Origin: Psettodes erumei
Taxonomy: Eukaryota > Chordata > Actinopteri > Pleuronectiformes > Psettodidae
Assembly (NCBI GenBank): GCA_016785225.1
Contig: JAFBJZ010000357.1
Location: forward strand, 3,154,501 to 3,218,500
Direction: 5' to 3'
DNA: 64,000 nucleotides
Below, in pieces: positions 40,711 through 54,300 of this stretch (the stretch's first letter is position 1; each line of letters opens with the position of its first letter). The notes under the pieces are model-generated. The model saw only the letters and a list, made by a program, of their open reading frames with translations. It ran no database searches and was not told the origin of the DNA. The translations under genes were made by a program, and so were the position numbers.

Positions 40711-43700
40711 AGTGAGGTGAGAGACAAAAACGGGCAAGGGCCATTAAACTGGGAAAGATGATGTTAGACTGAGGGATACCCTGTCACTACAGAGATTCAG
40801 GGGGTTTATTTCCCAGCCTTCATTAATATGAAACAGTCCGTGTGTCTGCATTTTACGAGCTTTGTTCCAGCTGAGTCTGTGCTGGATGCGCGCGCGCGCG
40901 CCAATGGAATTGAAAAGTTAGCAGTGACATTTTTATTCCAGAGCGTACTTTCTTACTGTTACCTAATGGAAACAAAGACATACAGTTAACTTGCATCTCT
41001 TTCCTCTATTTTCCACATGCTTTCCTTTCTTTTCCTCCCTGACACACAAATGACCACACAAAGATCAGACCTGAACCACCAGACTGTTATTTGAAGTCCG
41101 AATTGCTCTTATAGCATCTTTCAGGCTGCACTGGGATGACAATAGGGGCTGTCAGGGAATGTATTTGCAGTATGGAAGAGAGACCCCTTCCATACACAAC
41201 AGTGAGATGAGAAGAGCAGGAAAGTCCAGGGCCATAGTGAAACAGAAGACTCATACACAGACAGATAATCCAAGAGAAACGGGGGTGACTCTATTTCCAG
41301 TTCATCACATCGGCCCCTTTTATTTCTCTGTGAGCATCTACTTCATGTCAACAGCTATGTTTAGTGAATGCAAGTTAGCCAGGTGCGTATACAATACCTG
41401 ACCGCAGTTGCTCTGTGTGTCTGCTAATGTGTTTGCGTGCATGTGCGCGTTACGTCACACACGAGAGGTCAAAATCCTCGTCCAGATCTCAGGAACCATC
41501 TGCAGCTCATGGCACATTAAACTCGCTCATCCGCTAAACGTCAAACAACCAAAAGATACAAAGGGGCGGAGAGTCCATGAATCAGTGCTGGATGCTGACA
41601 GTACTCCCTGGATGTGTCCACAGACCTACCTACAACACGCACACACAAATGTGTAACAGTGGTGACCAGCTGCTGCCTGGTGACACTCTTGGATGACAGC
41701 ACTGGCTCTAACAACCCACAAGGGATTTGGGGAATTAGTGCTCAATCTTTCAACCAAATGTGTGTGTGTGTGTGTGTGCGTTGGGGGGGTACTCTGGTTA
41801 TCACACAGTATTAAGGGTTCAGATGGAGAACAGCAGTGTGACAGAGAGTATATGATGCTGTCTCTCCAGCTGCATGGGTCAGACTGAGATAGAAGAAAGA
41901 AAATGGACTGATGTAAATCAAGCTGAGCTCGACAGAAAAAAAAATCATTTAAAACTAGAGAGCACAGCCAAGGCTGAACATTTCCCCAAAATCCAATATG
42001 CAGATGTGGATCAATATGTGATACTTTCTTGTGAGCAACACCTCTGGTAAAAAAAAAAAAAAAAGAAGTTCCATAAAATCCCTCCATTTCAAACAAAACA
42101 AACAGACAGACAGAGAGACCCAAAAACATAACCTTTTTTTTCTCCTGTGTGCTGAATGCCAACACAAATCAAGGTGTAATACCCTTCATACCAAAGAATG
42201 CACAATGAAAAGATATGTATGGTAAAATCTTCTAAGTGAGCATGTTAATATCTCTGATTATCTACTGAATGATTTATTTATTTGTGTAGCTGCACGAGGC
42301 TGTGACACTGATATTGTTTTTAGTTGAAGAGCGCATTCTTTGGAGCAATTTTCCAGATAAACATGTTAAAACTCTGCTGAGCTTGAGGAAAATGGAAGTC
42401 CTATAAGACTTGTGTTGCATTCAGTCACCTTCTTGGCCTGAAGGGCCCTTTGGAAGAGGCGCAGAAAAGATGCAAGGCTGAAGCGGTACATGTTGTTGAT
42501 CTTGGACAGGTCCGTGATGACAAAATACATCTTGCTGGCACTCTCTGCAAGAGGCAGGAAGGCATCCCGCTCCTTGAATGAAAAGACGGAGAAAGAGAAA
42601 AATAAACTGAGTGGCAGCAGAAAAAGAAGCACAGATGTTATGGAGTTTCACAGAAGCAGATGTATATATGTGTGGATTAACAAGCAGAAAAGCAGAATAA
42701 AAAATATTTATTTTAAATCAAGATGGAAAGAGAGAGAAAGAGAAACAAGGACAAACAGCATGAGGTGTGATTAGGTGGGAGATGTGAGAAAAAAAGAAAC
42801 AGAGAGAGAAAACACATAATAATTTTAAAAAACAACTGAAAGTGTAGTGCAAAAACAGTTCTGGTGTGACACTGCACCCTAGAGGACATTTCTGTAATGC
42901 ACTTACAGTAGCTCCTGGTTCGTACATCTGTGAGATTGTGTATTTGTAGACAACCCAAATGTCTGTGCTAGACTTACTAGATATTACTGCATCACTGTAG
43001 ATGACGCCCTAAACTCTAAAGTCAAGTCAAGTACACTCAGGCGTTAAAGTGGAGGCATGTGACATTTGCAGTGTGTCATCATCCACTCCACACATCACTG
43101 TCATTATCTGTGCCTGTCTCAGTCATGGGACGCCCTGGGACTCTGTCTCTCTGTCCGTCTCTGTTCCTCTTTCTCGGTCGAAGCCGCCAATCTCCATGCC
43201 CATTCTCTCTCTCTCACCAGTGAGGTAGAAGAGCAGTCGGTGTGAAGGGAAATACCGAACTTCCCAACTTCACAGTGCACCAGTGATTAAGTAATCCACT
43301 GGTTAATGCTGGTTCTCTTTGAAATGGTGGAATTGAATTAGAAATACTGCCAGGATGTAGTTAGGGTCTGTAACAGACATTACAGAAAGTTGCAGCACCT
43401 TGATTCCCACCTGTAAGCCTCCCAGCCATTAAGAGGGGAGCTCACCACACAGGCAAAAATACCGGTCATCAATTTGACCGCTCAGTATTAAAAATTAATT
43501 AAGCCGCTTAAAGAAGGGTGAAGTGAGGTAGGCAGGCATTTCATTCAGATTGTGTGTGTGTGTGTCTGGAGCACAGTACCTGGTCCAGGGATGCCTGCAG
43601 CCTGTGTGCTTCCAGCAGCGACTCGTGGATCAGGGCGCTGCTGGCCTTGGTCTGGTTCAGACTGTCTATCAGCTCCCTGTTCTCCAGAATATTCCCCTGA

Positions 43701-46700
43701 GCTGTAGCCAGGGTCTGACACAGAGGAAAGAACACAGGCGAGGATTCGTCAGAGGTAGAAAGGGAGTCATTGATGAGTTGGAGAGGAGAAAAGAGGGGTG
43801 GGGGGGTATTCAAAGATTTGATAAAAGTTGCAGGAGCAAGAGATGTCATGTTATAATGGGCTGATGTGGGGCACTTATTAATTTATATATTTTATTTAAG
43901 CTTTCATTGAGTGCCCCACCTCATCCTGTGGAATCTATTCCCTGAAACGAACTGATAAAAATTTATTCAAATAAATTCAAGTAAAATAGATGAGGAAGCA
44001 GTGGAGCATGGAAATGTCAAGCTGAATATGCTCTTTTAATTCTTGAATAATTACATGTCTAGTACCACTGAAGCACTGACATCGTGCTCTTGGCACTTTC
44101 TATATGTGTCCAAATTTGCCTTTGAGTGTGTGCACAAGAAATTATCATTAGCCTTTGTGTCACAGTGTTCAGCAGTGTACGTGTGTGTGTGTGCGTGTGC
44201 TTGATTGTTGAAGTGTATATGCATTGTGCTATGTGTGTTTTTGCCTGAAAGTAGAAGCAGTCCCATTAAAATATTTGGACAGTAAAAGCCCGTTTGACAT
44301 TTTGGCTCCATATACTCATTACAGTGGAAGTAAAGTGACACAATGCCTGCCTATGAACTTCTTTTCAGAAGTCTGAAGTGCATAAAGAAGTGAAAAGAAA
44401 CGCCATGCAGGAAAGTTTGTGATTTTACTTCCTACTGCTTCCTATTCGAATCCTAAGGCTACCATTAAATTAATCCTATGATTGTGTTTGCCATCTGTTC
44501 TCTCGTTACACTGGAAGCCTAATCCTAAAACTAGTGACAGATTATGCATTGACCTAACCTTACATTAAAGCTGACAGGTACTGAGGTTCATGCAAATGTA
44601 ACATTACAGGCACACAATGGTCTCACTTGCAGAATTGATCCAGCAGAAAGTTGTAAAGTGCCCAGCAGTGGTGCTTGTGGTTTGGCTGAGCACTAAGCCA
44701 GCGACAGATCACGAGCGTGGCTACTCGTCCTGCTTTGTCTGCACTCTCCTCAGACCAACAGAGGGAGTTCACAACAGTGCTGGGAGAACTGCACTTCCCA
44801 AATTGTGAGAGAAGGGCACTTCTGCACCTATTACATTTTGATTAAAAGTAATTTTTCCATCTCTGGGAACATGCATCGTATGGTCAAATTGTATGGGGAC
44901 TCTACCTATATACCTCTACACGTGTATATGCACCTCTAACAGTGATTCTTCCAGTTGAGCCAGCTGTATTTTCTTGTCTTCCTCTTGCTGTAAAAGTCTT
45001 GTTTTCTCCGTCTCCAATTCCGGCTTCTCCTGTTGGATGGTCAAGGCTAGCAGCTAACACACACACACACACACATACAAACAATCAGACAGAAACACAC
45101 AGAGTATGACTACAACATACAGTATACCACTATAAAAGCACTTGTTTCACGTGGATTTTGCTCATGAGGCATTAGCAAAGCACTAAGTCAAACTGCCAAA
45201 TGAAAAACAGACAATCTGCAGCACATTTGAAGCTACAGGCACAATAGTAAGAGACAAAACCTTTAATACATTTTTGACTTCACTGTGGCCTCACACACCG
45301 TTTCATCTAATCAGAACTGCTGCACCAAAATGTCAGCAAAACTGAGCACAGATGCAGGAAGGCACCATTTACTGCCAAACTGTAGTGGATTATGCACAGC
45401 ATGTTTTGTGTGTGTGTGTGTGTGTGTGTGTGTTACGTGGCTTACCTGTCCTCGCAAGCCAGCCCTGGTGGTCGTGAAGTTGACCTCTGTCACCACGGAA
45501 ACAGCATCAGGGGGGATGAAGGGGGTGGGATTCCGTGTTGCCAGGAAGAGACGGAAGTCCTCGTTGTAATCAATAACCTTGTCTCCTATCTGAACCACAT
45601 ATCTAGGACCTGTGTGTGTGTGTGTGTGTTTGTGTGTAGATGTGTTGGACAGAAAGAAAGGAAGCCTCTGTTAAAACATACTGTGTCATACAGGTACTCT
45701 GACTTCTGTATCTGCAATGCAGTGCTGCCATGCCTTTTCTCTCCTCCCTTTTTTCAGTCCTGTTCAACACCACTTTCTCACACTGTCCCTGCTTTCAATT
45801 CAAGTTTTCAGGGTTCAATTTAGCTTAAAATAAACAACCGCCTCTCCCCGGATGATTCAGAGCCTTAAGAATCACCTGCAGTTTCACATCAAAATATACA
45901 TGATTGGTTTGCAATCATCGAAACCAAGTTTCAAAACACATGTAAGAATGAATGAATGAAGAATGAAAATGTATACTGTGAATGTGTTTTAAATTTGATC
46001 AGAAAATTTCAAGTAGTGTTTGTCCATAACATAGCTTGAACAAATCACTACAGACCAAATGTGCATGCTCATTTTATACCGTAAATATTCAATTCCAGTA
46101 ATAACAAATCACTTCAGCTGCCTTCAGATCAACGGCTCAATCAAGTACCATTTGTAAGCACCTTCCAGTTACGTTGATGGTGACCAAAGGTATGTCTGAT
46201 GAGTCTATGTACTGTATGTATGTCCGTTTCATTTCTATGAACTTATCTATGAATCTAGCAAGTGACTAAAGTGTGGGGTGAAGAATAAAGGGTGTCCATG
46301 CATAAATGTAAACTCAGTCTAATGTTCTTAATACACTGTGCTTAAAGCTTTCTTTCTAAAAGGTCACTCAATCTAGAGCAAGGAAAGCAAAGACTGGGTT
46401 ATTCAGAGGAACTCAGTCAATGAGGTCCTAATGACAAACTAGCAGCCGTTATCTGGAGAGACCGTTTCTGTGCTTGTGCAAATGCTGGAAACCGACACCA
46501 GACCAACATTTATTCTCTGTGTATGTAAAACGAATGGATTAAATGACAGCAATGAGAGTGGGGGAAACTGTACTTCTTCTTTCAGTCACTTTTTTTGTAT
46601 CCACCTTCCTCTTTGTTCACACTTTTCGTTCCTGAGATGTAATTCTCCCTCACAGTACGCTCATCACTTCTTCAAAAATCCTCCTCTTGGGCAACTGTCC

Positions 46701-49700
46701 CATGTACTGTCTCATTTGTCATCTTTCTACACCCTCTGTGACATCATTTGCTCAAATCTTATTAGTCACATGAATTAACTGCATTTTGGGGGAAAATAAC
46801 TGGGGTTTTGTGCTTGTTTCAAGTTTCGAACTATTTTGTTTAATGACTACTTGTTTTTGGCACGTCATGTTGTGTCACCTGCTGCTAAAAAGAATAATAT
46901 GTCTCAACATCCAACTGGTAGAATGACTCACTAAATATTGTTGAAATGATAGAAAAGGTTGATATATTAATTCTCTATCTCTCTCTACTCTCTTATGAAG
47001 ACTATTAAGTTTCTGGACTGTCACTCAGTATGTCCATGGCTACCGTGGATACATTTAGTCTGAGTTTAACGTGACAGTAATATTTTACCTTAATATTTTC
47101 AAAAGCACATTGAAGCTTACTGTACCCATAACCCCAATGTTCTTCACAATAATATGCAATACCCCTCAAAATGGGATTTCACTCCAGCTGGGAAAGCAGC
47201 TGCCAGATGGCGGCCACTCGTAAGCTTTTTAGTTGGCTGGTGAAGCTGCTAACTCACTCTTAAAAGACTTGTGATGCGCTGAAGGATCAACTATTTTTCC
47301 CGATTTGTATGAAGCTATTGTTTGTGCATTAATGCATACCCTGTGCTATGAGGTCCCTCCTCAGAAGCGGGTAGAGCACGGGTTCAACTCCATCCATCTC
47401 TTGGATGATCAGGGTTTTCCCAAATCTGACTGCCAGCTCCAGGGAGGTCATGAAGTTACTATCCTACGGAGAGTGAGCACACAGGCAGAGACACACAATT
47501 GCAAGAACACATTGACTTCTAGTGCTGGGGGGTGACACAGTACTCTGTAATATGTCATATAAATATTAGTATTACCCTGAGTACCCATTAGCGAATAATT
47601 TATCAGTTGCCAATTCCTTAAATCAACCAATCATTCATTCAATTAGTTACAGTACACACTTAATCTGGCTCTGTCTGCCGTGTGTGCAACCAAGTTCTGT
47701 GGCGGACATGTCATATTCAAGTTAGTCCTTTCAAAGTCTGGATGACCGAAAGTACCACTAAACAGAAGCAGCATCTGCAACTAGATCACCAAAAGAAAAA
47801 CGTCAGTGGGTGAAGAAAGTACAATAGAGATAACAAGATGTGTGAAGCTGTGTCTGCACGGAGCAGTGCTCCTATGATGCAATACATTACATACAGGAGA
47901 TAAAGGACATGTTCAATCTTTTTTTGAAAATTACTGCTTTCAGGGTGTGATAAATAAAGGCAGGCATGCAGCTATTAGTAACTAATAATCAGTACTGGAT
48001 AATACAGTCCAACGTTGATTCATTCGACCAAATAATGAGTTAAAGTCAACAACAGGACAGATTGAGGAGAAAGGTGGATTCCTCATACGCTGTCAGACAG
48101 CAGTGGCAGCTGAATGATAAGGCTGTACTTATGGACTAAAAATAGACTTGGACTCATCAGACAAGCTGAAAAAGATCAATCAAGGACATCTCATCAAGCA
48201 CTTATATATAAATATTTGCTCCTTTTACCTCATACAGGGCTTATTGATTTTAAACAAGGCATTGCCTGTGTGCATGCGTGTGAGAATGAATTTGTAAATG
48301 ACTGTGTGTGTGTTTGTGTTTACCTGCTGGTTGATAACTTCTAGTCTGTGCTCTTTGAGATGTGTGCGTAGCCACTCTGTGGCTCGGGATGACGGGTCAA
48401 TCAGGAACGGACAGGCGACACTCTGAGGACAGAACAATGACAAAGGACCGTGTTCCAGCTTAAACTCATAGATTGGCTCAGGATCAGCTACTGATGAGAA
48501 GGCGTTGTGTGTGTATGTGTATTTCTGTCTCACTGCTGTCATGCTTATCGACCGGCGTCACTCCTGTGCCAAGCAAAGGAATGAAGTCCACCATCCTGCT
48601 TTCATCCTGTGCTCGTCTATTTCATGGTCTCTTGCTCAAGGATTCTCTTTCTCAGCCCATCTACAGTCTGTTTATTTGTTTGTTCCCCCACAGCCCTTTC
48701 TTACTCTGCATGCTGATGGAAGTACCCCCGGTGTCTGTGTTTTATTTCTTTTGTGTGTGTGTGCACATGTCATAGACATCTCCACATGTATCTTACCTAC
48801 TTCTTTAATAGTCAGCAGCTAACTCAGCATATTCAGTGACTGCTATTACTGAATCAGTACAAAAAAGCAACCACGCTAACTTCAGTCAGAATACCTGTGT
48901 GTGTGTGTGTGTGTATTTATGTGAAATGCATACCTCAAGAACTAATTTCCATTGCATTTTAATGTAGGTCATGGTAGTTTGCGTATGAGAATAAACACAC
49001 AATTTGTAAGGGACGCACTCACACACAGACATTGAAAGAAAGAGGCTAAGACAGAGGCTACAGTAAAGGAGGTTTGGGCTATAAGGATGAATGATGGGAC
49101 AACTTCTTACCCGTAACTTGAGAGCATTGATCTGAAGGCAGCAATGGTAAAAACAACACACAATCACAATAAAGACAAATGGTGGACAAATGAACAGCAA
49201 CATGAGCACGATTCTCAATACGGCTGTTGATATAGAGACTGTTATTAGATGTAAAAGCTCCTGCATTCCATAAAACAAAGACATGCACTAGTGTTAGCCA
49301 AAAACTCCTGCCACGCAAAACTGGTGACGAGTGACTATACTGCTTTAATAACGTAGCTCATTTCTCTGTCATGTAAAAGAAACAAATTTGAAATCTGGGG
49401 AAGTAAAACCAAAGTGGAGACATTAGCACGGATGGACTGAGGGGCAGATGGAGGTCTAACCTGGAGTATGACCAGTGCATTCTCCATGGAGAGGTCGTCG
49501 GACGGCAGCCCTTGACTCTTCCAGATCAACTGCTCACTCTCCGAGCACAGGAACGACCGCAGGTCAAACTCTGTTACCAACACACACGACACAGACACAG
49601 CGCATGCTTATTTGTCGCTTTACGATGCATACGCTCACCGGCGGGGGCGTTGGCAATTTGAATCAATACGCCACTTGCGATACAGCGATCCTGACAACCA

Positions 49701-50171
49701 GCATGCAGAGAGGGCGTTTGATAGGCACGGGGACTCAGAATCAGTCAGTGGATGACTCAGCAGCGTGGGATTTATGTGCACATCTCCAGCCCCGCAGGTT
49801 GCTGAGCAGAAGTTTATGGTCACAGCCATTAATGAGACAGCAATTAGGAGTAAGACAAGTCATTTGTGAGGATGAGATATTAGCAGATGAATAGAAGAGT
49901 TGCCAAACTAAAGTAAAGCCATTGTTGATTGAAAAACAAATGTGACTGAAAATAAAGATGCTTTTTTGACTGCAGGATTTAAGAAAAAAAAACACATGAT
50001 TGGGAACTTGCCGTCAATGTAGTCACTGTGGTGACAGCTGCACACAAGTAGAATGGCTATCAAACAATTCTTACCTCTCCACTTTCATAATCATTTCATC
50101 AGCACTCACTATTTACAAGACCGAGGACCTTGCAAGCGTAGCGTATGTGCTGAATGTGTCAACACAGTGCA

Positions 50172-50220
<49 letters not shown>

Positions 50221-51314
50221 GCCATTTAGTATGGGGGGTTGACATATGGTGGTGCTAGTGTGTTCGCCTAAACAGTATAATTACTCTGCAGTCCAGACTG
50301 AGCCATCCATGTCTCCAGACAGTGTCTCCTCCGGTCTTCAGGAGCTGCAGACAGATATGTGATGAACGCTGCAGCGAGCAAGGCCCTCATAGGCAGCGTA
50401 TCCAACTCATTCTTTATCTCCGACACCTGATTGAAAGAGAGACGCCGTGAGAAAGGAAACAGAGGAGGGGAATGAGGGTGAGAAAATTATGAAAAGGCAA
50501 GGATCACAGAGGACAGGGCACCAAGGGGATAGGGAGCAATCAGAGGGAAGAATGAAAAGAGAGAAGGGAAAGATTGGAAATAAAGAGAAAGGGAAGAAAC
50601 TGATGATCCATAAAAAAAAACTCATAGTCCTAAATCAAACAGAAATCTCCACACTGATTCAAACGAGAACAGAAGACCTACAAAAATGACCCACAAATCC
50701 AGGAACATGTTTACACATTTGCACCATTATGAGCTGATGCCACTTCAGTGTGAGGGGGAAAATGAATAGACGGCCTTGTTTGGAAAAATAACTCCGCACC
50801 AGCCTTCTTTGTCAAGCGGCGCGACTCACTGCCCACACCTGTGAAGCTGCAGCCTCTCACAACCATGTAATCTCTGTTCGACCACTGCAAAACGGCCTGC
50901 CACCTTTTGAACATCAACACAAAACTTGTGTGTTTGTCTACACCACAGAGACTGTGGTTGTGGTTGTGTCCCCTCCCTTCCCCTGAAACACTCAAACAGC
51001 TTAGAGGCATTAACATATAGTGACCTACAGCTACTGAACACTGCAGAGAAGAATTAGGGATGAGGTGTGTATGTGTGCGCGTGCGTGCGTGCGTGCGTGA
51101 GTATATGGAGATACATGAGCAGAGTGTCAACGTGCTCTTAGGTGCAAGCCTTGAGCGAGGCAGTGAGTGAGTGTGCATTGCGTGTGTGCGTGTGTGTGTC
51201 TGTCAGAGAGATTGAGTGTTTTAATTAAGGTGCAGACAGATGCTGTGGAGAGGAGTAAAAACAGCCAGAAGGGACCCAAGACAGCAGGATTCATCCCCCC
51301 TGTCTCCCACACAC

Positions 51315-51394
<80 letters not shown>

Positions 51395-54300
51395 CCTGTT
51401 GCTCTTAGATGGTAAATGAGCCTCTTTCTGAGTAAATGTGTGGAACCGCACACATCAGCATCCCCACACATCAAGCTACCTGTGTGTTCCAGCGTGTGTG
51501 CTCTCCGTCCAGCTGTGAGAGGAGCTGCTGCGCTGCAGTGATGGTGTCCTGAGCTTTGGTCACCTCAGCCTCCAGCTTCGCTGCCTCCGCGGTATGACAC
51601 TGAAACCTGAAGACAGAGTGACCAGCAGGAGAAGAGATGAGTCGGAAGATGCGTGTGTTTTATGAAGGGGTCAGTGGAGATTTCAGGGATATTCTGATAT
51701 TTATTGAATTTACCAAAGATAGATCACATAGGTAGTAAGGCAAAAGGAGAGGAGAGGCTGGTGTGAGTAAGGTACTGCATCTTTCAGTTCAGCTCACACT
51801 GATATTGTACAGCAGCCATGGATAGAAAGACAATTGACAGAGAGCTGAAGGTGAGGATGAGGATATTGGCAGAAAGAGTAAGGAGTGAATGAGAGCTCGA
51901 TCACACTGGCAGTGGGAAGTTCACCTTTGTTAAACTTTGACCTGACAAACAATGAGACTGGCCCACGTCCAGCCCATTTAAAAGGAGTGGGACAGAGCTG
52001 CCCTTCAGGCAGCATTGATTATTTATATCCCGTCTCATATCACCGCATGGCGAAAGAGCACAACAGCGAAGGAGGAGTGATGCTGCGTGGCAGGCAGCTG
52101 AGTGAAGGGTGAGTGAAGGTAACAACAAAATGTTTCATTAAAAAAAAGTGTATTACTTCCTTCCTGCGGGAGGCTACTGTCAGCCTGCTGCCTGAATGAG
52201 CTCCAGCAGATTAACTTGGTAACCTCACTTGCATAATTTCCCCAGTTTCTCCAAATGTTTTTTTTTGTAGTTTCAAAGTCAGAGCTGGTTGTAAGTGACT
52301 GATGATCACCATAAAGCTAAAGAATGATCTTTTATTACAAAGAATGATTAGTCATGACAATGCAACCACTGTAAGATGTTGTGCACAGATGAAATACATT
52401 CAAATGGAAGAGCAGATGGAGGGAGCCATACTTCTCTTTCAACTCGCTGACTTTTGCTCCAACAGAGTTGAGCTGATCCTCCAGCTTGTTCTTCTTACTT
52501 TCTGTTTTTCTCAGGTTTCTGAGGAACACACAAACAATGACCAACACAGAAAGGTTTCTCATGCGTGTCTGTGTTTATCACAAAGCGTGAAGTATGGAAC
52601 CTTTACAAAAATCACTGAATATAGGTGAGCAAAGTTGGGAACATGAGGTTGTTGCCAAAATGTGACAACTTGTTTTTGCATATAGCTTGTGAGCAGGTGT
52701 GTGGTTGTGCTGAAGACAGAAAGTTTTGAGGTGTTTTGTGGTGCGGCAGGTGTGGTTGCGGGTTCCTACTCCATCAGTCCGGCCTGCTCTCTCTCCAGTG
52801 GTTCTATCCTCTCTAGGACGTGGGAGTACTGGACGTTGGCTTTGACCCAGGCAGCCAGAGGAGCAGCTGCTGCACTTGCACGCTTAGCATTCTGAGCAGA
52901 GCATCGACAACATCACGAATGGGAAACAACTCGGTAACAACGGCGTCGTCAGACAAGAGAACACGTCACCAGGAGGTTAATAACATCCACAGACCAAACA
53001 CGCAACTCTCATTGTGCTACGAGGGGCTGGCTGACCTTGGGGTCGAAGGAGGCCTTGTTCCGGTTGAGCAGCTCTTCCACACTCTGGCGAATCTCGGTGG
53101 TGATGTTCCGAGCTTCGAATGTAGCTATGTCCTCCCTCACGCCACGCTTCGCCAAAAAGCTACAGAAAAGACAGATAAAGGAAAAAAAAACACACACGCA
53201 AGAGAGAGGGGATCAGACATGGGTATGTAGCAATCACAGTACTCGCACTGTAGTGCTATCTTTTGCAGATGACGCTTAAGTTATCGCACTTCCTTTAAGT
53301 TAACGTCAAGAGTCCTCCTCATCCCCCCTCCTTTCCTAGCTGTGTCAGCCCCGTCCTCGTCTTCCTCCCTTTACACCCCATCACCTCCTCACACCTCTTT
53401 CTGGTACCCCAAGAGGTGGTGGAGATCCCAGTTGGACTAATTACTCCCAACGGGGTAGCTACCTCTTCATCCATCCTTCCTTTTCACCCTTCGTCTGTCT
53501 ATCCTTTTACACGTTCACCCCCATCTCTTTTTCTGCTCTCACCTCTTCATGCTGACCCAAGAGGTGTCAAAGATGCCCATCAGTCTGAGCACCCCCTCCA
53601 GGATGTCTCTGATGACATCGGGGGGCATGCGGAGGGAGCGGATCTCAGACAGAGCTTCGGGCTTGATGTTTCCCACTGCACGCTTTGCTTCATCAACCAA
53701 GGGCTGGAGGGAAGCAGAGGGCGAGACACAAAGGTAAGCGAGGGATACGTACTGCTGGGACTGCGGGTATCGAAAAGGTGGAGGGCAGGAGTGCATGTGT
53801 GTGCACTCCTTGTAACTAACAAATAGCATCATATTGTTACACGAGTCAACTTACCTGTACTTCCTTCAGCTCATCATCAATTTTGGCTTTTCTCTCTTCG
53901 ATCTTGGACACTTCTTGAGCCATCTTCCCTTTTATCTTTTCCATCTCCGTCTTCTGGTCACTGGCATTCTGGATAACCAAGAAATATTGTGCAGTGTTTG
54001 AATGACATTGGTCGATTCTGAATACAGCATTCAAATATTTCAAATTCTGAAATCTTCATCTTGCTATTCACCAAGAAAACCTTTCCCCTGACCTAATGAT
54101 ATTATGATTTAAACCCATTCAAATAAGCTTCTTTGTCACTTCTTCAGTTCTGAGTTTGTTCAGCTATACATCTCTGGTCCTCTGTGTGAAGATGAATAAT
54201 ATGGTTGAGGACCTGTCAGAGGAAGACACAGTCATTGAAGATGAAAAGAGAGAATGAATATTCTGCAGCATCTTTTTCTCCACACTTCCTTTCTCTCATC

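Larger units (their letters stand above)
40612..42428. other. dync2h1 intron W28-W29
   Basis: Includes the 83-bp CA microsatellite beside exon W29 and an alternating GC tract at 40889-40902. No gene is recognised. Confidence 0.7.
47464..49460. other. dync2h1 introns around W23 and the microexon
   Basis: Contains exon W23 (48324-48422) and candidate microexon W22 (49111-49131). The remainder is unrecognised, with a TG run at 48897-48914. Confidence 0.65.
49571..51479. other. dync2h1 introns flanking exon W20
   Basis: Around exon W20 (50285-50426) there are two CA/TG microsatellites (50175-50217, 51308-51392), a GCGT-rich tract near 51079-51100 and GA-rich sequence at 50440-50600. Confidence 0.7.
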
